41,856 bases of DNA from Rhodobiaceae bacterium (GCA_009885825.1 VFJY01000095.1:1-41856), one strand, 5' to 3'. Positions 9,032 to 17,998 are shown, counted from the first letter of the stretch. Notes: generated from the letters alone by a model not told the origin. Numbers and translations: made by a program.

Positions 9032-9961
9032 ATGCCTCCGCAGCATTTTCTCGATCTCTCGGAGTTTGAAGGAGCAACGCTCAGGAACATCCTGAATTCG
9101 GCCAAGGCCATGAAAGGCGCGCGCGCCGGGCAATCGCGGGGAGCGCGCGAGCTGCATGCGCCGCTCAATGGAAAAATAGTGGCCCTCATTTTTCAGCGGC
9201 CATCGACGCGCACGCGGGTTTCCTTCGAAGTTGGCATCCGTCAGCTGGGCGGCGAGACGCTGCTGGTTTCGGCCAGCGACATGCAGATCGGCCGGGGCGA
9301 AACAATCGCCGATACGGCGCGCGTTCTTTCGCGCTTTGTTGACGCCATCATGATCCGCGCCCAGCACCATGATGACCTTCTGGAATTGGCGCAGCATGCC
9401 ACGGTTCCGGTGATCAATGGCCTGACCGACAAATCACACCCGTGCCAGATCATGGCGGATATCCTGACGCTTGAAGAGCATGTGGGGCCGCTGGCCGAGC
9501 AGACGATCGCCTGGGTGGGCGATGGCAACAACGTCGCCACTTCATTTGTTCACGCGGTCACCAGGATGGGCGGGAAATTGCGCCTGGCCTGTCCGCAATC
9601 GCTCGGTGTCAGCCCCAGCGTGCTGCAATGGGCGCGCGTCAACGGGGCGGATATCACGGTCACTTCATCAGCCGAGGTCGCGGTGAATGGCGCGTCCTGC
9701 GTGGTGACCGACGCCTGGGTTTCCATGCATGACAGGGATGCCGCCAATCGCCATAACCTATTGAAGCCATTTCAGGTGAACGCCGCGCTGATGAAGCGCG
9801 CGGCGCGCGATGCCATCTTCATGCACTGCCTGCCGGCGCATAGGGGCGAGGAAGTCACCGCCGAGGTGATGGACGGTCCGCAGTCCGTGGTGTTTGACGA
9901 GGCGGAAAACCGCCTGCACGCGCAGAAGGCCATATTGCTCCATTGCTTTGGCCTGAAATGA
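9032..9961 (+). CDS. argF: Ornithine carbamoyltransferase
   Basis: Catalyses carbamoyl phosphate plus ornithine to citrulline, the sixth step of arginine synthesis. Carbamoyl-phosphate-binding motifs are FQRPSTRTR (STRT at 58-61) and HPCQ (136-139). The ornithine loop is TDAWVSM (227-233), and the catalytic HCLP is at 265-268. At 309 residues it has normal length. The first motif has FQ where most family members have FE or FD; the change is conservative. The start is one base after the argD stop. The end overlaps the hslO start by ATGA, so argD, argF and hslO appear to form one operon. Confidence 0.96.
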   Translation: MPPQHFLDLSEFEGATLRNILNSAKAMKGARAGQSRGARELHAPLNGKIVALIFQRPSTRTRVSFEVGIRQLGGETLLVSASDMQIGRGETIADTARVLSRFVDAIMIRAQHHDDLLELAQHATVPVINGLTDKSHPCQIMADILTLEEHVGPLAEQTIAWVGDGNNVATSFVHAVTRMGGKLRLACPQSLGVSPSVLQWARVNGADITVTSSAEVAVNGASCVVTDAWVSMHDRDAANRHNLLKPFQVNAALMKRAARDAIFMHCLPAHRGEEVTAEVMDGPQSVVFDEAENRLHAQKAILLHCFGLK

Positions 9962-10890
9962 CAGAGCCACACGACACAGTCATGCCCTTTGAGGTCCGGC
10001 CTCTCGGGGTTCGCGGGCGCATCGTCAAGCTTGGCGCGGTGATCGACGATATCGTTCGCGCGCATGACTATCCCGCCGCTGTGTCGGCGCTGCTGGCGGA
10101 AGCCGTGGCCTTGACCGCGATGCTCGGCGCCATTCTGAAATTTGACGGCAAGTTTATCCTGCAGACCAAGACCGATGGGCCCGTCGATTTGATCGTGGCG
10201 GACTTCGCGTCGCCCAATGGCGTTCGCGGCTATGCGCGGTTCAACCGGGAAAGACTGGCCGCGCTTGCCAGCCCGAGGCAACAGGATCTGCTGGGCAGGG
10301 GCTATCTGGCCATGACTGTCGACCAGGGTTCGGACATGGAACGCTATCAGGGCATTGTTCCGCTCGACAACTCGACTCTCGCCGACGCGGCGGATGCCTA
10401 TTTCCGCCAATCCGAACAGATCCCGACGCGGCTGCGGCTGGTTTCGGGCCCGCTTCTGGCGCGGGGCGAGAAATCCACCCACTGGCGCGCCGGCGCCATC
10501 ATGGTGCAGCATCTGCCAAGCGAGGGCGGCGCCAGCTCGATCGCGTTTTCCTCAGGCGATGCGCCGGAAGGCGCGGAAGAAGAGGTGCGCGAAGATGACA
10601 ACTGGGTCAGGGCAAAGCTTCTGCTTGATACGGTTGAGGATCACGAGCTGCTTGACCCGACGCTGTCGGCGGAAGACTTGCTGTACCGCCTGTATCACGA
10701 GGATGGCGTGACGGCTTATCCGGCTTCGCCACTCGTGCGCCATTGCACATGCTCGGCGGAGAACGTCGAAACCATGCTGCGGAATTTTTCGGAAGCCGAC
10801 CGCAATGACATGATTGAGAACGGCGAGATCAAGGTGACGTGCGAGTTTTGCTCCAGCGAATACCGCTTCAAGCCGGAGGCGCTTGCGTAG
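9958..10890 (+). CDS. hslO: Redox-regulated chaperone Hsp33
   Basis: Cytoplasmic holdase chaperone switched on by oxidation of a C-terminal zinc centre. The 310-residue protein has the N-terminal core (residues about 15-230) and the four zinc cysteines as C-x-C (HCTCS) and C-x-x-C (TCEFCSS) near the C-terminus, matching the family's CXC-X27-32-CXXC pattern. ATG at 9958 overlaps the argF stop. An in-frame start at 9943 is less attractive. The argF-hslO pairing is widespread in alphaproteobacteria. The TAG stop (10888-10890) abuts the argE stop on the opposite strand. Confidence 0.93.
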   Translation: MTEPHDTVMPFEVRPLGVRGRIVKLGAVIDDIVRAHDYPAAVSALLAEAVALTAMLGAILKFDGKFILQTKTDGPVDLIVADFASPNGVRGYARFNRERLAALASPRQQDLLGRGYLAMTVDQGSDMERYQGIVPLDNSTLADAADAYFRQSEQIPTRLRLVSGPLLARGEKSTHWRAGAIMVQHLPSEGGASSIAFSSGDAPEGAEEEVREDDNWVRAKLLLDTVEDHELLDPTLSAEDLLYRLYHEDGVTAYPASPLVRHCTCSAENVETMLRNFSEADRNDMIENGEIKVTCEFCSSEYRFKPEALA

Positions 10891-12048
10891 CTAGCCGCAA
10901 TGCCGCAGCAGCCTTGCCATGAAGGCTTCGCATTTCCGGAGTTCGGACTTGTCGATGTATTCATCGGGCTTGTGGGCCTGTTCGATGGAGCCGGGGCCCA
11001 CGATGATGGCGGGGATGCCGATTTGCTGGAAGAGGCCCGCTTCGGTGCAATAGGAAACCGCGTGGGCGCCGTTGGCGCCAGCGAGATGGAGCGCCAGGTG
11101 CTCGGCGGGCGAGTCCATCTCAGGAGCGAGGCCGGGAACCACATTGGTCTGGCGATTTTGAATGCCCGCGCCTGAGGCGATTTTCCTCATCGCCGGCTCA
11201 AGGCTTGCCGCAAACTTTTCAAAGCGCGCCGGAACCACGGCGGGATCAGCCGTTGGCAACAGCCGGGTTTCCCACTGGAACGAACATTTGCGCGGAATGA
11301 TATTTTTGGCGGTGCCGCCCTCAATGACGCCCACATGAATTGTCGAATAAGGCGGATTGAACCTGCCCGTCGCATCGCCTTCATCCGTCAGGTCTTCGCG
11401 GATGCGGTTGATTTCGCCCAAAAGCTCGCCCGCGACCATGATGGCGTTCACCCCTTGATCAGTCAGGCTTGAGTGCGCCTCATGGCCCAGCACCTCGGTT
11501 GAAAATGTCAAGGCGCTCTTGTGGGCATTGACCACTTTCATCGATGTTGGCTCGCCAACGATCACCATTTTGGGTTTTTTCATGTGATCCCTGATGTGGG
11601 CCACCAGGGGCCTGACACCCTTGCAGCCCACCTCCTCATCGCAGGAGAGCGCCAAATGAATTGGCGTTTTCAAATTGGCGGCCTTGAACTCCGGCGCGAG
11701 CGCCAGGGCAACCGCCAGAAACCCTTTCATGTCGCAAGCGCCACGGCCATAGAGCCTGCCGCCCCGGTCGGTGAGCTCAAAAGGATTGCTGGCCCAATCC
11801 TGGCCATCGACGGGCACAACATCTGTGTGGCCAGACAGGACAATGCCGCCTGCGGTGTCGGGGCCTATGGTTGCAAACAGGTTGGTTTTCCTGCCCGCCT
11901 CATAGTCAACCCGGAAATGCGGGATGCCCCAGCCATCGAGATAGGCCTCGACAAACTCGATCAGCGGAATATTGCCGTCGCGGCTCGTGGTGTCGAAGCG
12001 TACAAGCTTTTCCAGCATCTGCGGGATTGAATAAATCTGTCCGCCCAT
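10891..12048 (-). CDS. argE: Acetylornithine deacetylase
   Basis: M20-family zinc hydrolase that removes the acetyl group from N-acetylornithine to give ornithine, feeding ArgF. Metal ligands and catalytic residues are seen as SGHTDVVP (H74, D76), GRGACDMKG (D106) and SCDEEVGCKG (E138 catalytic, E139 ligand). The VGEPTSMK segment is typical of ArgE. It has 385 residues. The start lies 2 bp after the apaG stop, so both are probably one transcript. DapE at 39833 is a paralogue of the same fold but has the GATDMKG and GDEEGPA variants, which helps to separate the two. Confidence 0.9.
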   Translation of the reverse strand: MGGQIYSIPQMLEKLVRFDTTSRDGNIPLIEFVEAYLDGWGIPHFRVDYEAGRKTNLFATIGPDTAGGIVLSGHTDVVPVDGQDWASNPFELTDRGGRLYGRGACDMKGFLAVALALAPEFKAANLKTPIHLALSCDEEVGCKGVRPLVAHIRDHMKKPKMVIVGEPTSMKVVNAHKSALTFSTEVLGHEAHSSLTDQGVNAIMVAGELLGEINRIREDLTDEGDATGRFNPPYSTIHVGVIEGGTAKNIIPRKCSFQWETRLLPTADPAVVPARFEKFAASLEPAMRKIASGAGIQNRQTNVVPGLAPEMDSPAEHLALHLAGANGAHAVSYCTEAGLFQQIGIPAIIVGPGSIEQAHKPDEYIDKSELRKCEAFMARLLRHCG

Positions 12049-12050
12049 GA

Positions 12051-12443
12051 TCAGTTCACGCTATGCCTGTCATGGGGGCTGTCGAGCGAAAAGGCGGGGA
12101 TGGCAACTTCGAATTTTTCGCCCGTCGGGGTGCGCATGGCATAGCTTCCCACCATGAAACCATTGGGGGTGGAGAGCGGGCATCCGGACGTATACTGAAA
12201 ATTTTCGCCCGGCTTCAGTGTTGGCTGCTCGCCCACCACGCCATCGCCGCGGACCTCCTGAACCCTGCCGAACGCATCGGTTATTTTCCAGTAGCGGGAA
12301 CGCAGGGTCACGGTTTCGCTGCCGCGATTTTCAACCGTGATGGTGTAGGCCCAAACGTATTTCTCCTCCTCCGGCTTGGATTGCCCTTCGAGGAAATGGG
12401 GCTTCACATGGACGTGAATATTGCGGGTAACGCTGCTATACAT
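12051..12443 (-). CDS. apaG: ApaG-domain protein
   Basis: Small protein of the ApaG/CorD family with a fibronectin-like beta sandwich. The biochemical role is uncertain. The 130-residue form starting at 12443 ([14 protein letters not shown]) matches the family. The open frame continues upstream to 12512 without support and would run into the dcd promoter region. Conserved features are [36 protein letters not shown] and [14 protein letters not shown]. It is followed at once by argE and is divergent from dcd across 87 bp. Confidence 0.9.
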   Translation of the reverse strand: MYSSVTRNIHVHVKPHFLEGQSKPEEEKYVWAYTITVENRGSETVTLRSRYWKITDAFGRVQEVRGDGVVGEQPTLKPGENFQYTSGCPLSTPNGFMVGSYAMRTPTGEKFEVAIPAFSLDSPHDRHSVN

Positions 12444-12530
12444 GACAGCCAGTGTAGAGGTTTGCGCGCAGTTTTCCACTGCCTCGCGCCACCCCCTTGC
12501 GAAATATGCCAAAAAACCGCCAATAGGCCC

Positions 12531-13646
12531 ATGACAAGCACACTCAATCCACCCCAGGGCATACTTCCGGCCCGCATTATCGCAGACTATTGCGCCCGAG
12601 GACTGATCAAGTCCGAACGGGCGCTTGATGATGACCAGGTGCAGCCCGCGAGCCTTGACCTCAGGCTCGGGAAATGGGCTTACCGCGTGCGGGCTTCATT
12701 TTTGCCGGGGCCCAAATCGACCGTGGCGCAGAGATTGGAAACGCTTGGCCTGCACAGGATCGATCTTACCGATGGCGCCGTCCTTGAGACGAGTTGTGTC
12801 TACATTGTGCCGCTGTTGGAATCATTGAAGCTTCCGAAAGGCGTGTCGGCTGCGGCCAATCCCAAAAGCTCAACTGGCCGGCTGGATATTTTCACCCGGG
12901 TCATCGCGGACCATGCGCAAGAATTTGACAAGGTGCCGGAAGCCTATGAGGGGCCGCTTTATGCGGAAATCTCGCCTCGCACTTTTTCCATATTGGCGCG
13001 CACGGGATCGCGGCTTTCGCAAATCAGGTTTCGCGCCGGAGCCCCCATGGCTTCCGACCAGATCATCCGCGATCTGCATGCCAAGGAGAGCCTGATCGCC
13101 GATGGCGCCGTCAACATCGACAATGGCCTGGCGCTCACCATCGATTTATCAGGCACCGACAAGGACAATCCCATTGGCTTTCGCGCCAAGCGCCATTCAG
13201 GGCTGGTTGATGTCGACAGGAAGGCCGGCCTTGAGGCTTCGGATTTCTGGGAGCCCATCTGGCAACGGGGTTCGCTGGTCCTGGATCCTGACCAATTTTA
13301 TATCCTGGCTTCCAAGGAAGCGGTCAGGGTTCCACCGACGCACGCCGCAGAAATGGTTCCCTTCAATCCGCTGGTGGGCGAATTCCGGGTGCACTACGCC
13401 GGATTCTTTGATCCGGGATTTGGCCACCAATCGGGCCATGGCGAGGGGGCGCGCGCCGTGCTCGAAGTGCGCTCCCACGAAGTGCCATTTATTCTGGAAG
13501 ACGGGCAGATCATCGGGCGGCTGGTCTATGAGCCGCTGACCGAAGTGCCGTCACAGGTTTACGGCCAGGGCATTGGCTCAAATTATCAGCGGCAGGGCCT
13601 GAAACTTTCAAAGCATTTCAGGCCCTACGATTTGAGCAAGCGGTGA
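12531..13646 (+). CDS. dcd: 2'-deoxycytidine 5'-triphosphate deaminase, double-length form
   Basis: Produces dUTP from dCTP for thymidylate synthesis. The 371-residue protein is about twice the usual Dcd length and looks like two dUTPase/Dcd folds in tandem, the form annotated as dCTP deaminase in alphaproteobacteria. Visible features are [10 protein letters not shown] near residue 40, [15 protein letters not shown] near 110 (trimer-interface motif) and [19 protein letters not shown] in the second half. The start at 12531 is chosen because the upstream open frame crosses apaG in antisense. Residues needed for catalysis cannot be assigned with certainty in this divergent form. Confidence 0.85.
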   Translation: MTSTLNPPQGILPARIIADYCARGLIKSERALDDDQVQPASLDLRLGKWAYRVRASFLPGPKSTVAQRLETLGLHRIDLTDGAVLETSCVYIVPLLESLKLPKGVSAAANPKSSTGRLDIFTRVIADHAQEFDKVPEAYEGPLYAEISPRTFSILARTGSRLSQIRFRAGAPMASDQIIRDLHAKESLIADGAVNIDNGLALTIDLSGTDKDNPIGFRAKRHSGLVDVDRKAGLEASDFWEPIWQRGSLVLDPDQFYILASKEAVRVPPTHAAEMVPFNPLVGEFRVHYAGFFDPGFGHQSGHGEGARAVLEVRSHEVPFILEDGQIIGRLVYEPLTEVPSQVYGQGIGSNYQRQGLKLSKHFRPYDLSKR

Positions 13647-13688
13647 GGACTTTACGAAACGCGGGTTGCGGACTAGCATTCATCTCAC

Positions 13689-13762
13689 GCGGGCGTAGTT
13701 CAATGGCAGAACGGCAGCTTCCCAAGCTGCATACGAGGGTTCGATTCCCTTCGCCCGCTCCA
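13689..13762 (+). tRNA. tRNA-Gly, anticodon CCC
   Basis: A complete 74-nt tRNA. The acceptor stem is GCGGGCG (13689-13695) with CGCCCGC (13752-13758), discriminator T, and the CCA end is encoded (13760-13762). The anticodon stem is GCAGC/GCTGC around the loop TTCCCAA, so the anticodon is CCC (13721-13723), reading GGG glycine codons. The T arm contains GGTTCGATTCC. The 3' A is immediately followed by the stop codon (opposite strand) of the LprI-like gene. Confidence 0.97.
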
Positions 13763-14164
13763 TCATGGACATGACAGATCGCCTTCTTCGCAGTCAAGAT
13801 ATTGAGACAGCCTGCGTGTCTGGCCCGTAGTGAGTTCGGTGAGGCAATTGGCGACGATCATTGGATTGATTGATCCGCCTTTCGTGCCTGATCCGTGAAA
13901 TTCACACATCTTGTCACGGTAGTGAATCCATGCGCGTTCCGCCGCTTTCAGGAGCGGTTTTTGCCCGGGATCAAGCCGGGAAAGAAGCTTATCGTAGACG
14001 GCGTTCAACTCTTCATCGACTTTTTTCAATTCTGATGCCGCGCATGTGTTCACGCCCGACTGGGTGGAGTGATCAGCGCATTCCCCCTCGGCCATGGCGC
14101 CAAGGCCCTGAAAAATGAAGATCAGGCCAGCGGCCAACAGGATACACGGGCCACGCATATTCAT
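13763..14164 (-). CDS. LprI-like (DUF1311) small secreted protein
   Basis: A 133-residue protein with an N-terminal signal peptide (hydrophobic core LLAAGLIFIFQGLG, cleavage probably after AMA near residue 25). The mature part has the DUF1311/LprI pattern of spaced cysteines and CAASELKKVDEELNAVY, LKAAERAWIHYRDKMC and ANCLTELTTGQTRRL. The mycobacterial namesake LprI inhibits lysozyme; the role here is unknown. ATG at 14164 has GGAGA 8 bp upstream. It starts 14 bp after the Rieske gene, so it is probably co-transcribed with it. Its stop directly abuts tRNA-Gly. Confidence 0.82.
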   Translation of the reverse strand: MNMRGPCILLAAGLIFIFQGLGAMAEGECADHSTQSGVNTCAASELKKVDEELNAVYDKLLSRLDPGQKPLLKAAERAWIHYRDKMCEFHGSGTKGGSINPMIVANCLTELTTGQTRRLSQYLDCEEGDLSCP

Positions 14165-14178
14165 TCCTTTCTCCAGAG

Positions 14179-15306
14179 CTACGGCAAATCACCCAGCTGC
14201 CGCAGCACCAGTGAATGAAAGTGATGCAGGCCGTGCTCGGAGTTGAAGCTCCTGTCCCTGTCCACCATCAGGCGGCCCTGCTTGTAGCCTCTTGAATGCA
14301 AGCCGCGCTGGACGCTTTCAACCAGGCCAATGTCCTCGGGTTGAAGCGTGCCATCGACATAGTGAATGGCTTGCCGCTCGCATTCAGATGGATTTGCTTC
14401 GAGAAAGAAAAAGTCGAAATGCTCAAGTGTTGTTTCCGGCCCCGTCGGCATCATGTGCAGGACGGTGATGTTGGTTGGGCCGGGAAACACATTGAACGTC
14501 GCATTCGGCCACAGCCACCAGGCGGCAAAGTCCCGCGTCAGGCCTTCTGAAAACCGATAGGCCGCATTGTCCGGCCTTCCCGGCGGCGAAATATGGCTTG
14601 AATAGATGCCGTAGGTCTTGGTGCGGTAGTTCTCAATATCAACGAGATCAACAAAGGCTGGATGGGCCACCGAGCAGTGGTAGCATTCCAGAAAATTTTC
14701 AACGACGGTCTTCCAGTTGGCCTTGATTTCATAACTGAGGCGATGGGCAAATTTAAGCTCCGGCACATTGCCGCAGAATCCATTGATGTCGTCGGCAAGC
14801 GAGCCCGTGGCGCCTGCCAGGGGCGCCGCCGCCAGATCAAGGTTGACGAAGACAAAACCGCCATGTTCTTCGAGCCTGACCGGCTTCAGGGCGAATTCTT
14901 CCCGGGCGAAGCCCTCGACTTTCTTCTGGCCAACGGCCGTTCGCAATCCACCATCCATATGATAGGTCCAGGCGTGGTAGGGGCACGTGATGACATTGGC
15001 CTTGCCACAACCTTTGAGAAGCTCATGGGCCCGGTGGGAGCACACATTGTAGAAGGCGCGCAGCACGCCATCGTGACCCCGCGTCACGGCTATGTTTTGG
15101 TCCGCGACCATGCATGTCGCAAAGGCGCCTGCTTCGGCCACCTGGCCCGCATGGCAGGCGTAGTTCCATGATTTGAAGAATATGGCTTCCCTCTCGCGCG
15201 CATAGATTTCCGGATCAATGTAGTAATGCGCGGGAAGCGTGTAGGATTTTTCCGGATCGCTGCTGAATTTGCCGGTATCACAGATGTGGCGCGGGATGAC
15301 ATTCAT
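14179..15306 (-). CDS. Rieske-type aromatic ring-hydroxylating oxygenase, alpha subunit
   Basis: A 375-residue non-haem iron oxygenase. The [2Fe-2S] Rieske motif is C89-S-H91 and C108-PY-H111. The mononuclear iron site is ENFLECYH210CSVAH215 with D325 in QPEDIGLVE as the likely third ligand. The sequence resembles the GbcA-like group (glycine betaine and related quaternary-amine monooxygenases) as much as classical ring hydroxylases, so the substrate is open. No reductase or ferredoxin gene is nearby. It lies 51 bp downstream of the disrupted glycosyltransferase on the same strand, so transposon insertion could affect its expression. Confidence 0.88.
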   Translation of the reverse strand: MNVIPRHICDTGKFSSDPEKSYTLPAHYYIDPEIYAREREAIFFKSWNYACHAGQVAEAGAFATCMVADQNIAVTRGHDGVLRAFYNVCSHRAHELLKGCGKANVITCPYHAWTYHMDGGLRTAVGQKKVEGFAREEFALKPVRLEEHGGFVFVNLDLAAAPLAGATGSLADDINGFCGNVPELKFAHRLSYEIKANWKTVVENFLECYHCSVAHPAFVDLVDIENYRTKTYGIYSSHISPPGRPDNAAYRFSEGLTRDFAAWWLWPNATFNVFPGPTNITVLHMMPTGPETTLEHFDFFFLEANPSECERQAIHYVDGTLQPEDIGLVESVQRGLHSRGYKQGRLMVDRDRSFNSEHGLHHFHSLVLRQLGDLP

Positions 15307-15357
15307 GGAGCAGGTTTCCTCCGGGATCTTTGCGCGAAAGCTGCCACAACTGAATTT

Positions 15358-16421
15358 TCAGTACAATCCTCCATTTGGAGACCTTCGTTTCTGAAGTTTT
15401 GACAGGCCGTGCTCGGTTTTGTTCCATGTATGGGGCGAAAAAATGAATTGCCACAGGGCAAACCAGGCGGCAGCTGACATGAGGAGCCAGTAGAAAGGCA
15501 TGGTGGCGAGCGTGTACCACCAACCTGTCATGCCTTGACGCCGCAGGGCCTCGTTTGCCGCAATCATTGCGACACCATAGCCAAGCACAAACACAGCCAA
15601 ATTCAATCCACCCAGCGCAATAAGCAGCGGTGATGCGTCAGGCGATGGATGAGGCAGGATTGTGAACTGTGCGATCGTCAGCAGCAGGAGCAAGGGATGG
15701 AAAAGGGCGGAAACAAAAATTCCGGCCGTGCAGGATTGCAGGACCCAGAAACCAATCAATCCCAATTCCCTGGTTATCATGACGGGATCACGCATGTGAA
15801 CCAACCAGGTTTGCATGAAACCTTTAAGCCATCTTGCCCGCTGGCGAAACCAGTTGGGATATTGGGTGCTGGCCTCTTCATAAGTGAGGCTTTCAATAAC
15901 GCCGGTGCGATAGCCGGCACGCGCCAGGCGGAGACCCATATCTGCGTCCTCCGTCACGTTGTAGGGATCCCAGCCACCGATCTTGAGCAAAACATCTGTT
16001 CGAAAATGATTTGATGTTCCGCCCAGCGGCAGGGGCAAGCCATGGCTCGCCAATGCCGGCAAAATCAGGCCGAACAAGGTTGCATACTCTGCAGTGAACT
16101 GCTGCGTTAACCAGTTTTCATTAGCGTTGAAGAACGCCAGTTTGGCCTGCAGACAAGCCAGATTGCCTTGGCCGCTCGAAAATTTCCTGGCTGAAGCGCG
16201 CAGTTGGTTGGGCTCCGGGATGTCTTCGGCGTTATATATCGTGAGCAGGCTGCCACGGGCAAACTGGAGCGCGTAGTTCAGGGCGCGCGGCTTGGTTTGC
16301 GGCACTCCGGGCGGCACAATGATTGTTTCAAAGTGGGCAGGCAGTTTGTAACTGCTCAAAGCCCGGCGCATTGCCAGATCAGTTTCCTCAACAATTATTT
16401 TTATGTCGAGTTTGCTGGTGG
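15358..16421 (-). pseudogene. Glycosyltransferase family 2 membrane protein, 3' fragment
   Basis: C-terminal part of a processive-type GT2 enzyme, cut off from its start by the element at 16430-18352. From 16421 the frame reads through TSKLDIKIIVEE, the KPRALNYAL segment, the metal-binding DxD-like NAEDIPEP, the TEDADMGLRL motif, and QRARW (the QxxRW signature of processive glycosyltransferases). Four or so membrane helices follow (for example LLLLLTIAQFTIL, LNLAVFVLGYGVAMIA, YWLLMSAAAWFALW). Without the insertion, the codons join those of the 5' fragment in frame. A start for the fragment alone could be the ATG at 16371, but that product would lack the UDP-binding N-terminus and is unlikely to work. 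Confidence 0.9.
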
Positions 16422-16429
16422 GGTAGTTC
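16422..16429. repeat. Target site duplication, left copy
   Basis: GGTAGTTC at 16422-16429 recurs as GGTAGTTC at 18353-18360, directly outside the two terminal inverted repeats. The reading frame of the glycosyltransferase is restored if one copy and the element are removed. Confidence 0.95.
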
Positions 16430-16455
16430 CGGCCTTATGTATCAAACGCACCAAG
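16430..16455 (+). repeat. Left terminal inverted repeat
   Basis: 26 bp starting CGGCCTTATGTATCAAACGC. It is identical to the reverse complement of 18327-18352. Similarity stops at base 27. Confidence 0.95.
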
Positions 16456-16486
16456 ATCATTTCCCAGTCCTAGCATACAATGAGGC

Positions 16487-16932
16487 ATGGCGGAATCCTT
16501 CATTCACAAAAACCTTGCCGACAAGCGCAAGCAGATCATGGCCCACATTGGCAGCCTTGAAGCCGACCTGGAGCAAGCGCGGCGTGACCTTTCAGCCATC
16601 ATAGCCACAGAGCGTGTGTTTCAGGCCCGTGGCCCCGATGTGACGGCCTACATGAACCTGTCCTACCTGTTCCCCCGCCATGAGCTTCCAAGGCTTGCCA
16701 GAGAGGCCCTTGCCACCAAGCCAGACGGCGCATCAGCACAGTTGAGATTGCCGCCCATGTGATTGCGGCAAAGGGGCTGGACACAAAGGACCGCTATTTG
16801 AGGAAAGCCATCACCTACAAGCTCATTCAGATCATGAGGGCTTGGCACAAGGTGAGGAAGATTGAACGACTGGGGAAAGTGGGAACGGCGTTGGTGTGGC
16901 GGCTGGTTAGCCTTGCAAGCACTCTAAAATAA
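16487..16932 (+). pseudogene. Frameshifted coiled-coil / winged-helix-like protein of rhizobial type
   Basis: The first frame (16487 to about 16725) encodes a coiled-coil start (HIGSLEADLEQARRDLSAI) followed by a central FPRHELPRLAREAL segment. It then runs off into 12 unrelated residues and a stop. The neighbouring frame continues the family sequence as STVEIAAHVIAAKGLDTKD and ends LGKVGTALVWRLVSLA at TAA 16930-16932. A one-base deletion near 16725 would explain this. The layout (N-terminal coiled coil, then a helix-turn-helix-like TxxEIAxxVxxAKGL block) matches a hypothetical family abundant in accessory regions of rhizobia; its function is unknown. A sequencing error is the alternative. 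It overlaps the convergent partner gene by 26 bp. Confidence 0.7.
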
Positions 16933-17281
16933 CAGCGCGGTGCATATCCGGTAATAGTGGAATTGGCGGCTCTAGCGCTTGCTGGATTTTTGCCTTTAGT
17001 GCGGCACTTATTAGCCCGCGATTATTATTTGCAGCGTCAACTAACTCTTTTGGGGAAGAACCTTTGACGGCTGACAAATCAAGAAAACAGTTTTTCGTAA
17101 TTGCTGCTGGATGATCGGCATGTGCAATTGCCAATTGCCCAAGTCCATGAAATGCAGCTTTGGTGTTGAACCAAAGGAACCAATTTCGATTGTGGCAGAT
17201 ACAGAGGGCTATCTTATCGTGCGGTGGGGTTATCCATCGGCAATGATATACGTAAACACTGCCTCGCACTAAAGCTGTCAC
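16907..17281 (-). CDS. Putative toxin partner of the Panacea-domain antitoxin
   Basis: A 124-residue protein starting with GTG at 17281, overlapping the last four bases (GTGA) of the Panacea gene upstream. That is the tight coupling usual for toxin-antitoxin pairs. The N-terminal half looks beta-rich: GSVYVYHCRWITPPHDKIAL, then CICHNRNWFLWFNT, with later hydrophilic helix SSPKELVDAANNNRG. The PPxDKxALCI pattern loosely recalls SH3-barrel PemK/MazF-like proteins, but I do not recognise the family. Its toxicity is inferred only from position and partner. Nothing in the sequence suggests a secretion signal or membrane helix. Confidence 0.6.
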   Translation of the reverse strand: MTALVRGSVYVYHCRWITPPHDKIALCICHNRNWFLWFNTKAAFHGLGQLAIAHADHPAAITKNCFLDLSAVKGSSPKELVDAANNNRGLISAALKAKIQQALEPPIPLLPDMHRAVILECLQG

Positions 17282-17868
17282 AGCACCCCGTACGCCGAAT
17301 CCATTTTGGCCATTTCGGCGATTTCAGCTTTGTGCGGATTATCGTCATCAATAAAGTCCGCGTAATCCATCGCGCGATTTGGCTCTGCGGAAGCCCATGA
17401 TTTTTCATGATGGGTCATAGTTGATAATTCAGCAGCAGATTTGCTGGTGCAAAAATGTATCGCCTCTTTCAAACAATCAATATCCGTTTGAGACAATAGC
17501 GCCATGTTTGGCCCTCGTTTCCCCTTAAACAATCTTGCCCATTTTTGGGTTCGATCAATGGAAACGGCATCATCCAAATCCTGTGGCTTTTCGACCCAGT
17601 CCCATTTGCCGTCTAAAAAGTTCTTTATGGTGGAGGGTACGGGGCCTCTCGGCATGGCGATATAGGTGTCGGCTAAAATGGGCCTTCCAAATCTGTTGAA
17701 GTGCCATTTTTCAGCGTAAAAACAAACTTTGGCGACGTAAAATGGGGTAAGCCCCGGACTCTCATTGGCAATAAATGCCAATGTTTCAATAGCTTTGGCC
17801 TCGCTAAAGGCGAATTTCAGAGTCTTAGCCACTTTTCCCAATATAAAGCTCATCTCCAGACAGCCCAT
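17278..17868 (-). CDS. Panacea-domain (DUF4065, SocA-like) protein, probable antitoxin
   Basis: The 196-residue protein carries the Panacea signature in residues 38-80: SPGLTPFYVAKVCFYAEK, then HFNRFGRPILADTYIAMPRG and PVPS. This is close to the family pattern of LTxxKLxKLLYxAxxxxxxxxGxPxxxxxxxAxxxGPV. The domain was first known from the Caulobacter proteolytic adaptor SocA. In PanAT systems it acts as an antitoxin domain that neutralises many unrelated toxins. The gene is followed by the 124-residue partner with a 4-bp overlap, as expected for an antitoxin-first operon. The start may be ATG 17868 or ATG 17853; neither has a strong ribosome-binding site. Confidence 0.85.
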   Translation of the reverse strand: MGCLEMSFILGKVAKTLKFAFSEAKAIETLAFIANESPGLTPFYVAKVCFYAEKWHFNRFGRPILADTYIAMPRGPVPSTIKNFLDGKWDWVEKPQDLDDAVSIDRTQKWARLFKGKRGPNMALLSQTDIDCLKEAIHFCTSKSAAELSTMTHHEKSWASAEPNRAMDYADFIDDDNPHKAEIAEMAKMDSAYGVL

Positions 17869-17891
17869 TGGGGCCGATTGCGGAACAATAA

Positions 17892-17928
17892 GTAAACACT
17901 AAATAGACTCGACTGGTAAACAAATCAA
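17892..17928 (-). promoter_or_regulatory. Candidate promoter with direct repeats for the Panacea operon
   Basis: On the minus strand, TTGATT (17928-17923), 17 bases, then TATTTA (17905-17900) form a plausible -35/-10 pair, placing the transcript start about 25 bases before the ATG at 17868. Two copies of TGTTTAC (GTAAACA on the plus strand at 17892 and 17916, 24 bp apart) flank the -10, a position suited to an autoregulatory operator. This is inferred from sequence only. Confidence 0.4.
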
Positions 17929-17998
17929 CCTTTGTCAAGATATATTCTTAATTGTTGCTTTGCTGCCAGCATCCCAACGCAAACCAGCAACCCCCACC

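Noticed and set aside
12063..12530. Long in-frame upstream extension of the dCTP deaminase frame (would give 527 residues).
   Set aside because: It runs antisense through all of apaG, and the family N-terminus fits the ATG at 12531.
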